Source of the DNA: Siphonodentalium dalli
Lineage: Eukaryota; Mollusca; Scaphopoda; Gadilida; Siphonodentaliidae
DNA: 64,000 nucleotides
NCBI GenBank assembly: GCA_032622095.1
Contig: CP136067.1
Location: 133,057,990-133,121,989 of the forward strand
Direction: 5' to 3'
In this document: positions 1 through 11,636 of the stretch, piece by piece
How positions within the stretch are numbered: position 1 is the first letter of the stretch
Layout: every line of letters starts with the position of its first letter
The notes under the pieces: generated by a model
The model's database searches: none
Seen by the model: the letters and a program-made list of their open reading frames with translations, nothing else
Told to the model about the DNA's origin: nothing
Program-made: the position numbers and the translations under genes

Positions 1-430
1 CGGGTCTGTTTTTCCGGCCGAGGTGATCTTCACCTTGAAACAGGTACCCACAAATGATATAGATGTGTGTGTCCTTTATAGACTAGAACCGATTGAGCTC
101 AAACTTGCTAACTACGGGAAGTGTCATGGACGGGTTAAATTGTGATCAAGGTCAAATCGGGTAAAACCGGCGGATTTCGACAAAATTTTACACCTAGGTG
201 CAGCATACGTGTCTCGGAAGCTGTTGCAATTGCTTTTTCGAACAAAGCCATGAGACGAACCACGCCAGTGGCGGGTTAACCTGCTAGTAACATATAAATG
301 CTCATATATGTTCCGCAAGTCATTCCGAAGCCGTCCATAATTTTTGTTATTTCAACCGATGTGTTTGTGCCCAATTTTTCAACTTTATTCATCAAAAGAA
401 TCTCAGAACCTAACTTGGAACACAATTGGT
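1..430. other. No gene recognised at left edge
   Basis: Both strands hold only short open frames without recognisable domains. The last 80 bases or so may be decayed upstream sequence of the LINE remnant that follows, but the frame is broken there. Confidence 0.4.
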
Positions 431-789
431 AATATACGCATGTCACAATTGCGTAAACTAAGAACAATGCTAAATCGCGAAACACTTCAAACCCTTTATT
501 TATCTCATATTCGACCCATTATGGAATACGTTAGTAACGCTAATTGGTCAGGTGCCACTGATTACTTACTAAAAGATCTAGAAGATGTTCAATACGAAGC
601 TGCTAGAATAATCAGCGGTTGCACCAGATCTGTTCCAAATATTAGACTTCTGACGAATTTGGCTGGGAGACGTTAGAAACTCGAAGATATTACAAACATG
701 TTTTAACATTCCACAATATAGTAAACGGAAAAACAACTAAATATTTGACAGAACTTATACCACCTAAATTCCGAAATGCATCCCAATGA
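431..789 (+). pseudogene. LINE reverse transcriptase C-terminal remnant
   Basis: The translation contains the region after the RT palm typical of CR1/jockey-like non-LTR retrotransposons. There is a segment RMSQLRKLRTMLNRETLQTL, then SHIRPIMEY, then a run around LEDVQYEAARIISG. The frame breaks near 660-680: the first frame stops in LAGRR, and the next frame continues as a WETLETRRYYKHV segment with IPPKFRNASQ to a stop at 787-789. This is the expected continuation of the family, so one frameshift is present. No YADD motif or endonuclease is in the window. It is a dead 5'-truncated fragment; the family assignment comes from motif memory only. Confidence 0.7.
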
Positions 790-1844
790 ATTGCAATTAC
801 AAAAGAAAAGAGGCCACTTTCATACCCGAGAGTATAATAATCCGGGAGATGATAGGGGTACCCCTTGCACCACCGGGGACTTAACTTTATCCCACTAATG
901 TTGTTCCTTATTATGTCCTTCAAGCAATGTTAGCACCAAAACAAAAGTGGCCGTGTAGATTCCAGACAAGATGGCGTCTATCATGGCCGCCGTTTTTCAT
1001 ACTTGGCCCTAAGTCCGTTTGATGCAAATTATACGGGAAAATCTAGTAATATGTATACAAATGTACATATTTTCGTGAAGCTAAGACATAATGTCACTTT
1101 TATAGGGCAAAATTGAAACTCCCCATCCAATATGGTCGCCAAAATGGCCGCCGGAAGTTGAACATATGATGTGTTTTCACTAATATCTTCTGAATCAGTT
1201 TATGCTGCTTGGAACTGGTTTAGAAATGTGACTTTATTTTGTACTTTTTTATATTAACTGATCATTGGAGCAATGAGATATGCAATTATTTGGATCCTAA
1301 CCCATTGCAGTCCCTCAAAAATTATATTTTACAGAACGCGGTATAAAATTTCGCAAAAATCACAATTGGGATTCTAGTCATATTTCAACAAGAAATGAAC
1401 AGAAGTCTGTAATGTAAGTGAGGCATATCATTACCTATGAATAATTCAACTCATTGGAACCAAAATTGTTTCTTTGGCTCAAAATGGCCGGCAAAATATG
1501 TAAAATGGTATTACGCTTACAAGTTGTGGTTGATGTATATACATTGAATACTAATATGCACCATTGTTAATTTTTACTATCGTCACCAGGTTTGGACCAT
1601 TTTTTGTCAAGTAAAATGTAACTATTTTTGGTGTGAAATGTGTTTATTGTTTTGGTCTATCTTAAATGTGTCACACTACGGTGTTTACAGACCGAATTGC
1701 TCAAGATGGCTTCCAAAATGGCAACCAAATTTGGTCAAAAGTAGATTTTTTACATATATCCCGAACATTATTCTCTGCGTTTTCCGAAAATGTAGCAAAT
1801 TGTAACTCATTTGGTTATTATACGTGTTAGTTAATTAACTGTCA
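790..1844. other. Gene-free stretch with dispersed gatggcc-type repeats
   Basis: No coding sequence is supported. Short motifs of the type aagatggc / aaaatggccgcc recur near 970, 1135, 1480 and 1705. They resemble the core of the 160-bp repeats found at 37-38 kb and 48 kb, so this may be a decayed member of that family. Confidence 0.35.
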
Positions 1845-3260
1845 ACTTAAATGTTCTGTTCTGGTTGTCGCAGTTGGGTGTATATGCATACATGTGCTGT
1901 CTGTATGATCATGGATGGTGTGTGTGGATAAATATGGAGTGATTTTATGATTATGGGTAATGTGTATATAGGTGTACATGGAATGACTGTACGGTCATGA
2001 TTGAAGTGTATATGCATACCTGGAGTAAGTTGGATGGTCATTGGCGAGCGTGTGGGTACCATGGAGTGCCATTGTTGTAACCGGATGGATGTATATTTAT
2101 ATATGTCATGGATGTATTATATTTGGTGGGTGTATAGGGAGTAGCGGTACGATCATGGATAGCGTGTATGAGTACACAGTGATTTACTGAATTGCCATAT
2201 GTGAAGTGTATATGCAAGTGTGGAAGGTATGAGTGGTCCTGTGTGCGGGTATTGGTATAATCGTGGGGCTGAATGGCCATTGGTGAGGGTATATGTATAC
2301 CTGGAGTGACTATGGGTGGGTGGGCTGTATTTATATATATCGAGTGGCTATATGACTATGGGTGTGGCGAATATGTATACAGGTAGTGACTGTATGGTCA
2401 ATGGTGAGGTGAATAGGTTTACAAGGAGTGACTTTGTGGTCCTGAATGTGGTTAATATGTCTTTACAAGGAGTGACTATATGTTTCGAGTGTTGGAGTAT
2501 ACATTGTGTTCCTGCGTGGTGACTCGTGGCTGTATGGTCATGTGTATGGTGTACGGGTATACACAAGTGTGGCTGTATGGTCATGGGTACGGGGTTTGTG
2601 TATAAAGCGAGTGGCTATATCGCCATGGATAAGGTGAATATGTATACACCGAGTGACTACGGTCATGGCTGGGGTGTATAAGTATATATTTGGCTATTTG
2701 GCTATGGTGTGAAGAATATGTATAAGGGGTGACTCATGGCCAATGTTGATGTGCATAGGTATACAAGGATTTAATGTATGATCATGTATGAATGTTCTGA
2801 ATAGGTACACACGGGTTGACTATATAGTCATATTATGTCAGGTGTAGGAGTATACATGGTGTCATGGGTGAGGGTATACACATGAAGCGAGTGGCTATAT
2901 AGCCAGTATTGAGGTGCATATGTATACCTGGAGTGACTCTATGGTCATTGTTGTGATGTTTATGTATATCTTGAATGTCTATTTGGCCAGTGGTGTGGAT
3001 AATATGTATACAGGGGGGGGTGACCGTAAGGCCAATGGTGAGGTGAATGGGTATACAAGGATTGACTTATGATCATGAATGTGGTGAATATGTATACATG
3101 GAGTGACTATATGATCATGGGGCCGTGTGTACGGGTATACCAATGTATGGTTATGGGTCGGGTGTACGTGTATAAATTGGATGACAATATTGTCAGTTGT
3201 GTGGTGTTTATGTATATATGGAGTGACTGTGTGGTAATGGATGGGTTGTACATGTTCATC
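1845..3260 (+). repeat. Degenerate satellite array, forward orientation
   Basis: The stretch is made of diverged units of about 60-70 bp built around the phrases gtatacatggagtgac, tatggtcatgggt and gaggtgaatatg. Units vary in length and carry many substitutions. Open frames in it are by-products of the repeat. The same satellite recurs inverted from 3330 and flanks the LINE at 26.4-27.4 kb. Confidence 0.8.
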
Positions 3261-3329
3261 TTGGGTGCCTATCGCTTTCCAAGCTTAACGTTCCCGCCAT
3301 TGTGCATAAAGACCATCAAGATGGATTAA

Positions 3330-3855
3330 TATATACTTGAGTTATAGCGATAGTCACCCTAGATACACATGTACAACCCACCCAGTCACTCCATATATAC
3401 ATAAACACCGCACAAATGACAATATAGTCACCCACTTTATACACCTGACCCATGACCATACAGCCATACTTGGTTATACCCGTACACACCACAAATGACA
3501 CTATAGCCATGAGTCACAATGCAGACACACCGGGTATACTCCAACACATGACCCATGGCCATGTAGTCAATCCCGGTATACATATTCATCACATTCAGGA
3601 TCATACAGTCACTCCTTGTAAACCTATTCACCGCACAATTTACCATCCAGCCACTACCTGTATACATATTCGCCACACCATAACCATAACCACTCGATAT
3701 ACAGCCCACCATGGCCATAGTCACTCCATAGCCACATCGGGTACACCCGTACTGGGTACGCACAACCATACACCGTACGGTCACTCAATGTATACCGATT
3801 CGCCTCACACATGACCATACAGCCACTCCTTGTATACCTATACCAAACTCCATAC
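3330..3855 (-). repeat. Same satellite, inverted orientation
   Basis: Reverse-complement units of the 1845-3260 satellite (for example tcactccatatatacataaa and gtatacatattc). The innermost units at about 3173-3260 and 3340-3425 are close reverse complements, so the junction forms a large inverted repeat with a spacer of roughly 80 bp. Confidence 0.75.
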
Positions 3856-4184
3856 AGCGCCCTCTATGCTATCGCTGCGATATATCACTGCCACAATGAG
3901 TGTACTTTGCAGACGATAAATCTATTTTTACATATCGTCGCGGATCTGTATTTACTACTATTTAGTCACCTATTATCTTGTTTTGACCACCAAATTTTTT
4001 TTAAAGTTTGCAATAATGGTAATTCTTTCGGTATTGATAAGAACAATATGAACTGAGCCAGACAGACAATTTTAATCCTAAAACATAAGAACTAAAAACA
4101 CATAAGACTTCCTTACCAAGTAATGTCATTATGGCAGTGGTATCTCAGCGGAGCGATGGGAGATACCTCTGCCTGGAGTTTGTA
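3856..4184. other. No gene seen between satellite blocks
   Basis: AT-rich, no long open frame with recognisable content, no clear repeat. Confidence 0.35.
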
Positions 4185-4325
4185 CCTATACATCTTACCA
4201 TGGACACCCCACCCATAACCATATAGTCACTCCTTGTATACCTGTTCACAACATTCATTACCATAAAATTGCTCCCTGTATATATATTCACATCACCTAT
4301 GATCATACAGTAAGTCCCTGGCTGT
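4185..4325 (-). repeat. Residual inverted satellite units
   Basis: About two more units of the satellite in the inverted orientation (tatagtcactccttgtatac and similar phrases), cut off from the main array. Confidence 0.55.
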
Positions 4326-4574
4326 CATCTTGGCATCCACCCTGTATCCAGTTGATAAATTTTTATCCTAATGGGCCAGAGTAGCTACAGATTATGGTTC
4401 ATCTCAGTTCCGTCTCAAAGTTCTGCCAATTTCCTTTCAATAATATGGCCAGAATCACAAAAGAGGTTCTCGGCAAAATTCCATATTTCAACTTTTAAAT
4501 GAATTTGTCACGCCCATACGGAGTTGGGACAACCAGAATAGAACATGTAGTTGTCAGTTAATCAACTAACACGT

Positions 4575-5116
4575 ATAAGCTCGTTAACACACAAGTAGTC
4601 GGTTTTATTTATATGAACTCATTGCATGTATATCTACTTACTTTTATATGAGCATGGGCAAAATAAGACTGCTGTACAAAACAATTTTTTGGAATGAGAA
4701 CATGAAAATGTGTGTAAAATCTAATGACTCTTATTCAAAATGGGATTATGTTTGAATACGAAGTATGTTTTTGTAATATGTTGTTGGTCAGTTTTGTATG
4801 GTACTCCACCGGAAAAGAGCCTGATTTATCTCCCTTGAAATCAGTCATATGCGCTTCCAAGACCAACTTTCAAAATTGATAGGATAACTTTTCTTTATTT
4901 TTAATATATCTTAATATATCTAGATTCTATCAGCTCATAAGCTGATTGTAGACTGACATTCACTCTGTCATAGTTAGCTATTGGGCCCAATGGCGGCCAA
5001 CAAATTGTTAAAATTAAGATTCTACAGTCAGTCTAAGGGAGATATCTCCACTTGTGGTGTGACAATTCCTGTCAAAATACAGACAGATAATGCTTTTTCT
5101 GTATCTTGGAACCAAG
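4575..5116 (+). repeat. Duplicated genomic module, copy A
   Basis: This segment matches 8537-9098 almost base for base over more than 500 bp, from taagctc to a shared gaaccaag. It carries the same conceptual peptide segment (STCGVTIPVKIQ) in both copies, although no start or domain is recognised. After the common end, copy A runs directly into a candidate exon at 5117, whereas copy B continues into different sequence. The duplication is therefore older than, or was broken by, rearrangement of the exon region. Confidence 0.75.
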
Positions 5117-5194
5117 GGATTTTCAACGATCCTCCCGGTGAGAACCAGATAACGACAAACGATGCCAGTGCAACAACACCCCAATCAACACAAG
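5117..5194 (+). CDS. Candidate phase-1 linker exon (GIFNDPPGENQ type)
   Basis: A 78-nt segment follows ...ccaag and ends at a strong donor CAAG|gtaagt. Read as x|GG ATT TTC it gives GIFNDPPGENQITTNDASAT followed by TPQSTQ, closing in phase 1. Two other segments in the next 5 kb (9407-9490, 9840-9914) encode related peptides, are also phase 1 on both sides, and have lengths divisible by three. The lectin-domain exon at 13510 also enters in phase 1. I infer a family of duplicated, skippable Thr/Pro-rich linker exons upstream of that lectin domain. The acceptor here is weak, and no function can be assigned to the peptide. Confidence 0.35.
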
Positions 5195-5669
5195 GTAAGT
5201 TATTTTCAGCACGATGAGGGTGTCCAGACAATTTATGTATTTATGGCGGTGGAATGTTCTTTTCCGAATTTCCAACAACAATATCGCTAGCACATGGATG
5301 TGGTTATCTTCGCGAGTAGAGTTGGAATTACACACATTGGCTGCGGACACACGTACCACAGTAGCGAGCCTATAGTAGTACATGTACATGTAGCCTAGAC
5401 TCACAAATTTACAATTAAAATATACAAGTAATAAATACATGTATTAATTAATTTAATTTACTCTTTTCAACTAACGTTCCACACCAAAGTGAGAGTCACT
5501 CGCATTTGCTGTCAAAGGAACATTCTTTATTGATACATATGTAACCTTCATATCATCTTCATTTGTATATGTCGGATTGAGTGTAGTTGGGGTTACAACT
5601 TATTGAAGGGTCGGTAAGTTGGCACAATAACATCAAATTGTTTTGTTTTTTTTACGTTTTTATGACTTT

Positions 5670-5905
5670 ACAAGTCTTATATTTTATCTGCAAGTTTGTA
5701 TAACCTTCATTCAACACAAATGTTTAACTGAGAAATCAACCCACTTTTGGTGGGGGTAACATAGGTTTGGTAGGGAGGCCCAAGCACAATCGGATTGGCC
5801 TATTTGTATTTATTGCACACGCTGTCCCCTGCAACATGACAAACGTGGCAAGAATGAAAAAATACCAACCGGTATCTCATTCTAATAACAATATACCCCA
5901 CTGTT
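5670..5905 (+). repeat. Intronic duplicate unit, copy 1
   Basis: Contains ttggtgggggtaacataggt and the following 150 bases that recur at 9505-9838 (two copies) and 9920-10085. It follows a candidate exon by several hundred bases, so it looks like intron sequence that was copied along with the linker exons. Confidence 0.65.
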
Positions 5906-6404
5906 GCTTGTTGGTGAAGTTGGATTTAGTTCAAAATAATATGATCATATTGTTGGCACCAATATTTTATTAATCAGAAGGCAACCACAACGCCACAACC
6001 ATATGGGCACACCTCCCAAAATATTGAAACATCACAAGTCCGGAACACATTGTTAAGTAAAGAAATTACCAAATAAGCAGACTCTTGTCACAGTGTATGT
6101 CGCAGGCATATGGACGCATGTGCCACTATATCAATATGAAACGTTGGTATGAAATATATACACAAAACTGATTTTGTGTGTTCCTGTCGTCAGTTTACCA
6201 GACGAGTACAAAGCCGCAAGGGTAGCACAATTCTCTGCATGAACAGTGAAATACCCTATGTATTATTATTATTATGGGATCGCAGGAGTTTCATAAACTT
6301 GTGGTCAGTAGCACTGGTGTATGCTCTTTCTTTGAGTGTCTAATTGAACATAACAATTGCTGTTTGCAGTCATGTTTCGTGAACTTATATAGCTGTAGAC
6401 TAGC

Positions 6405-6667
6405 TATGGTAGGTGTGACAATTTATTATGGTGGAGTTTGGTGACAATAAAAGTATTGGTCGTCATAATAAATATGCCATAGCAAGCCATGTCGCCCTCT
6501 GCAAATACGCACAATGAGTCATATCAAGCTCTACCAGCGACGGTCGATCTATCAAGGATGTATATATCTACATGAATGTCTTAATTAAATAATTAATGAA
6601 TTAAATATTAATTAAGATGACCAATTGTCACCAAACTCCACCATAATAAATTGTCACACCTACCATA
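6405..6667. mobile_element. TA-flanked MITE with about 40-bp inverted ends
   Basis: The left end ggtaggtgtgacaatttatt and the following 20 bases are repeated as a nearly perfect reverse complement at about 6626-6665. Both outer ends abut TA. Length about 263 bp, no coding. The form fits a Tc1/mariner-type non-autonomous element; this class is inferred from the TA ends only. Confidence 0.75.
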
Positions 6668-7147
6668 TGCCATCGCTAATGTGATACGTGTGTCCGCAGC
6701 CATTGGCTGGAGACATCTGCACAATAAGCCGTGATATATTAGGTATGCTGCCTATAACGATTACGGTGATGCAATTTAGTGACAAATGGTCGTCACTATT
6801 ACTATGCCATAGATAGTTATGTCCCCCTCAATTTTCTCGCACAATTGGTCTACTTTGATCAATTAACTACGCAGCGATATTGTTAACGCCCTCCGATGTA
6901 TACTGTCCTACAGGTTCTTGATAGCTATGGTTCGCTTGACGATTTATTTATAGATAAAGGGTTTTTCCGGCTGTGACAATTCGCAGTAGGTCCCTGTTTG
7001 CGGAAGTCCCCGAATTCGCGGAGATCCCCTAAAATTGTCGAAATATGTTGATTTGAATGAGGGAACGGGTGCGTATATGTCAATTGATACGTATTTTAAA
7101 CAAATAACGACACGATCATCATAATAGTGGTTTGTTCTATCAACCAT

Positions 7148-7182
<35 letters not shown>
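7148..7182. repeat. (ATC)n microsatellite
   Basis: A run of about 11.7 perfect ATC triplets. It produces a poly-Asp frame on the opposite strand that is not a gene. Confidence 0.95.
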
Positions 7183-7343
7183 ACGGAACAAGTCTTGTGA
7201 CTTTTCGTCCCAATAACATTATTTGCAATGCCTGTTTATAAATATATGTATCGCCATTCGATATTTACTCGTGAGTCACTTGAACATATTACTTGTCGTC
7301 GAACTCGTATGTTATATAATAGAAGTCTGACAGAGAGTTACAG

Positions 7344-7640
7344 CTATTTACCACCCTCTGCGTGAAGAAATATGGCATTGTTAACAATGGGCACCTGTAG
7401 CTTTGTATTATGTCCTCCTGTTCTTCCTGATGCATGTCTTTCTAATAGGCCACAGGCATTGATATTGTAATGACCATTCAACAGTTTATATACCTCGATT
7501 AGATCTCCTCTAAATATTCCATATTTTAGATTGAGTCTTATCATTCGGTCTCGGTAGCATAGAGTTTTGATTTGACGAACTTCTAGTTTCGTTGCTTTTC
7601 TTTGTATTTCTCTAACACAATGCTTTGATATTTACGATGT
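7344..7640 (-). pseudogene. LINE reverse transcriptase C-terminal remnant
   Basis: Minus-strand translation shows a KATKLEVRQ segment, then RGDLIEVYKLLNGHYNINAC and a stretch around GHNTKLQVP. This is the layout of the far C-terminus of CR1/jockey-like LINE polymerases (a QRRATKL element, then RGDLIE-YKILNG, then RGH-KKL). The frame shifts near 7620 and stops after HAEGGK. Neither RT catalytic motifs nor a 3' tail are seen. It is a decayed fragment unrelated in frame to the one at 431. Confidence 0.7.
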
Positions 7641-8099
7641 GGGATCCATGCAGAGTTACATTATTCGATGATAGGTCTGACCATGCTTATGTAGAGCGAT
7701 TAGAAAGTGTCGATGTCCAAGTTCGTGAAAGTTTTGTTGACTATGCCGATGATTTGAGAAGCTTTATTGTTTTAGGATATTGTTGGAAGGCTAATCTGGC
7801 CTTGTCAAATTGAGCTATAGCGGTGGGTTCTCTAGCATGACAACACATTTCGGGTTTTCGTGTGGTGTGTATTCGCTGGATGTCTTATAATTGCAGTATG
7901 TAACTATTAGGACCGCGTTAATTGCTTTCGATGTTTAGGTATGAACAATCATTATTATGGCTGGGCCATGCACTCTTGGCGGGAACACAATGCCTTCGAT
8001 TTTTGATCCGCATTTAGAAGCTTTCTGGTGTGGTGAATGAGAAATCTGCAGTACTAAGCCGTAGTTTTTTTTAATAATTTGAAGGATTAGGAGCTTGTT

Positions 8100-8359
8100 T
8101 TAACCCTTTACCCAACAAAACGGCCAAAACCGGCCAAATAAAGCTTCAACAGCCTAAAATATCTTCGGTCTGTCTCAATAACACCATACAAATATGGATA
8201 TCATTGGAACCGGCTCATTGAGCACATTGTGATGGTTACAGTTATGCCCTGTGCCAATGCATTCTAGAATGCATTGGCCTATAATTTTTAATGTGTTAAG
8301 CCAATGCATTCTCTTATATATGCGAGGCCACAGGGCCCTTCTGTTGGGTAAAGGGTTCG
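8100..8359. mobile_element. TTAA-type hairpin MITE (CCCTTTACCC ends)
   Basis: Begins TTAA-CCCTTTACCCAACA and ends with the reverse complement TGTTGGGTAAAGGG followed by a mutated TTCG. Inside lie pieces of the shared core (ccaatgcattctctta). TTAA target plus CCCTTT ends is the signature of piggyBac-like elements; no transposase is present. Confidence 0.75.
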
Positions 8360-8536
8360 GAATTCTGAGGCGGTGCATTCGTGTAACCAATATATTTTAT
8401 ATTATAATTTATATTTATGGCTAATAATATGATCTTGAGTGCATTACCATTTCTTATTATGGTTTTCTTGTATTCTTCTGGTAGACATAGTTACACGATT
8501 TTTGCTGGATCGTGGCAATCCCCAACGCATAGGAGC

Positions 8537-9098
8537 TAAGCTCATTAACGCACAAGTATTCGGTTTTATTTATATGAACTCATTGCATGTATATCTACTT
8601 ACTTTTATATGAGCAAGGACAAAATAAGACTGCTGTACAAAATATTTGTTTTGTATGAGAACATGAAAATGTGTGTAAAATCTAATGACTCTTATTCAAA
8701 ATGGGATTATGTTTGAATACGACGAAGTATGTTTTTGTAATATGTTGTTGGCCTGCTCTGTATGGCACTCCACCGGAAAAGAGCCTGATTTATCTCCATT
8801 GAAATCAGTCATCTTCGCTTCCAAGACCAAATTTCAAAATGGATACGATAACTTTTCTTTATTTTTCAATATATCTTAATATATCTAGGTTCTATCAGCT
8901 CATAATCTGATTGTAGACTGGCATTCGCCCTGTCATAGTTAGCTATGGGGCCCAATGGCGGCCAATTTCGGCCAAAAAAAATTGTTAAAATGAAGATTCT
9001 GCAGTCAGTCTATATAAGGAATATATTTTCAACTTGTGGTGTGACAATTCCTGTCAAAATACAGAGAGATAAATCTTTTTCTGTATCTTCGAACCAAG
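8537..9098 (+). repeat. Duplicated genomic module, copy B
   Basis: Second copy of 4575-5116, with small insertions. After gaaccaag the two copies diverge: here no candidate exon follows until 9407. Confidence 0.75.
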
Positions 9099-9406
9099 CA
9101 TTCATTTACTGTTTATCCATGACCATGGCGCAGCAGAAGGTTGTAGTACAGTACCCCCCTCAAAATGGTGGAAAATGGCCAGAAATCGTGTATTGCTACC
9201 TAACGACAACCCAACCAAACACTTAAGAATTGCTATTTTCGACAGCCGTCACAGATGTGGACAGTGATCTTGTCAGTCAAAACCAGAAATATTCTTGCAA
9301 TATAACATCAGGCGGGCGACCAAACAAAATAAGCCACGTTCCTTCACGTTACATGCGTTTTATATAAATACTTCAAAAGAAACTTATTTTATATTTTCTT
9401 TTCAAG

Positions 9407-9490
9407 ATGACATACAAACGACGACACCATCAAACGCACTGACACAAGGAGGTCCGTTTCCAGGAGGTTTGATCAACGATCCTGCCGCCG
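9407..9490 (+). CDS. Candidate phase-1 linker exon (GGLINDPAAG type)
   Basis: Preceded by a pyrimidine-rich acceptor (attttcttttcaag) and followed by CCGCCG|gtgaga. Read in phase 1 it is open over 28 codons: DDIQTTTPSNALTQGGPFPG then GLINDPAAG. The last part resembles the peptides of 5117-5194 and 9840-9914, and the Thr/Pro/Gly composition suits an extracellular linker. It is probably part of the gene ending in the lectin exon at 13.5 kb, but no continuous transcript can be shown from sequence alone. Confidence 0.4.
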
Positions 9491-9504
9491 GTGAGAACCA
9501 GACT

Positions 9505-9838
9505 TATATTTTATCTACAAGTTTGCATAACCTTCAATCAACACAAATGTTAAACTGAGAAATCAACTCATTTTTGGTGGGGGTAACATAGGTTTGGTAG
9601 GGAGGCCCAAGCACAATCAGATTGGCCTATTTGTATTTATTGCACATGCTGTCCCCTGGAACATCAACCCATTTTTGGTGGGGGTAACATAGGTTTGGTA
9701 GGGAGGCCCAAGCACAATCATATTGGCCTATTTGAATTTATTGCACACGCTGTCCCCTGGAACATGACAAACGTGGCAAGAATGAAAAAAATACCAACCT
9801 GTATCTCATTCTAGTAACAATATACCCCACTGATTGCA
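9505..9838 (+). repeat. Intronic duplicate unit, copies 2 and 3 in tandem
   Basis: Two head-to-tail copies of the 5670-5905 unit (phrase ggtttggtagggaggcccaa at about 9592 and 9692). The second runs into the acceptor of the exon at 9840. Confidence 0.7.
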
Positions 9839-9839
9839 G

Positions 9840-9914
9840 GGGGGTTGTTCCTCGATCCTCCAGTTGAGATAACTACAAACGATGGCAGTACAACAACACC
9901 TCAACCACCACAAG
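9840..9914 (+). CDS. Candidate phase-1 linker exon (GLFLDPPVEI type)
   Basis: A 75-nt segment between a good acceptor (ccactgattgcag) and a strong donor (CAAG|gtaagt). In phase 1 it reads GLFLDPPVEITTNDGSTTTP then QPPQ. It aligns with 5117-5194, including the ITTND and TTPQ blocks and the identical donor context. Symmetric phase 1-1 exons can be duplicated or skipped without breaking the frame, which matches what is seen here. Confidence 0.45.
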
Positions 9915-9919
9915 GTAAG

Positions 9920-10085
9920 TCTTATATTTTATCTGCAAGTTTGCATAACCTTCAATCATCAAAATTTTTTAACTGAGAAATCAACCCATTTTGGTGGGGG
10001 TAACATAGGTTTGGTAGGGAGGCCCAAGCACAATCAGATTGGCCTATTTGTATGTATTACACATGCTGTCCCCTGGAACATGACA
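9920..10085 (+). repeat. Intronic duplicate unit, copy 4
   Basis: Fourth copy of the unit first seen at 5670-5905, starting just after the donor of the 9840-9914 exon and ending near catgacat at 10085. Confidence 0.65.
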
Positions 10086-11388
10086 TTGCCGAATTTCCCT
10101 AAAACAGTGACTTTTTGATGAATTTTGGGGTGAGGGTTGAAATAATCTTACATAACACACCACGTGTTAAATATGATGGCATATTCAGCATATTGTCGTA
10201 TGCGGTATATATATCCGCACTTTTCTAGACTATATACGATATCCTTGGTCAAAACAATATTGATCTATCGCCCATTAAGTGAGGCAAAAATTATGAAAAA
10301 TTGCGCTGTTTTGTCTATTTTTACAATAAATATAAAAACAATCTTCGTTATATCAGAGAAATCGTACCACTATCATAGTAAATGTCTAGAGGTATATAGA
10401 CTACAATATTTTAGCGCAAAATGTTCGCGCGTTTATACTTTTATTTCTCATTTTGCCGAATTTCATAAAAACAGGGATTTTTGCTGAATTTTGGCACTTA
10501 ATCAGCTAAAAATCATCTTTTGCATTATTTGTATATTTCACACCGGATCCTATCCGATGCGGAATGTCATAACCTTCAAAATGATGTATCACAAGCCCGT
10601 GTGTGGTGCCGATGGACTAAACTCCTACTTCTAGTGAGCTTTTTGAGTTTGTCCGCTCTACTACAAACGAAAGGTGGTGAAATGTCAGAAAAATAGCAGA
10701 TTTTTACATTTCGGCGGCCATCTTGGCCGCCATATTGGATCCTGGTGTCGGATTTTTGGTTAATTTGTAAGGGTTGTATATTAGTATAACGAATCGAGCG
10801 GAAAACAAGACCGCATTTGATATCATCTTTACTATAACGACGATCAAAGAGACCTGGTGAATATAAAAAAAAAAGGCCACCAGGATGGACGCCATCTTTT
10901 CTGGAGTCCCTGCGGCCACTTTTTTTTCTTGTTAACAACCTAAAAACATTAGAGGAAACATTAAGAAAAAAAATTAGTGGGGTGAAGTTGAGTCCTGGCG
11001 GGGGGTGCATATATCGACCAACATCTCCTGGACTAAATGTATCTGAGCGGACATCGAGATAGACGACCCGTTAGTTTCAGATACGATATCTCGACTTCAA
11101 TTTCGTCGAGTTATATGTCAAATGAAAGGGAGTTTTATTGCCAATAAGACACACCTGATGGTATTTTGGCTGCAATTATCGATTTCTATGATTTATCAGG
11201 GTCTTGATGGTTGGTGTGGTTTTAGCAAAAATCGATCATTTAAACCTTGTCACTGGTATAGTCTATATATTGGTATTTTAGTAATTTCCCCCAGGGGCCT
11301 GTGAATTATACTGGTTGGGAAAAAAACTATCAACCCAATTAAATTCTATGTTTTGTCGGACATGTCCGATTGTTGAGAATATTGACCT
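10086..11388. other. No gene recognised
   Basis: Open frames of up to 144 codons exist on the minus strand around 10.6-11.0 kb but show no domain and contain the gatggccgcc-type repeat motif. I treat them as chance frames. Confidence 0.35.
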
Positions 11389-11636
11389 AAAGGAGGCCCC
11401 CACCTCCCCCTTCGTACGCCGTATTCCATGCCCTGTTATGAGGTACGCCGTATTCCGGCCCCTCTGTTAGGAGGTATTCGGTATTCCAAAAATACCGGTA
11501 TTCGTACGCCGACCCTAAAAAAATTTAAGTTTTCATATATTTTTATGTATTCCATAGTTAACTGGTATTCCATATTCCACCCTCTGTGTTAAGTGGTATT
11601 CCGTATTCCAGGGGGTGGGGGATGGGGCCTCCTAAA
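11389..11636. mobile_element. MITE-like unit with aggaggcccc ends
   Basis: The left end aaaggaggccccc and the right end ggggcctccta are reverse complements. The interior is a low-complexity series of gtattcc phrases in changing spacing. No coding content. Confidence 0.4.

Noticed and set aside
3452-3814. 120- and 115-codon frames in the satellite
   Set aside because: Both strands of a tandem satellite; repetitive His/Thr or Tyr/Met content without domain.
6944-7228. 94-codon minus-strand frame with poly-Asp
   Set aside because: Translation of the ATC microsatellite.
10576-11010. 144-codon minus-strand frame
   Set aside because: No domain, low-complexity stretches and gatggccgcc repeat content; treated as chance.
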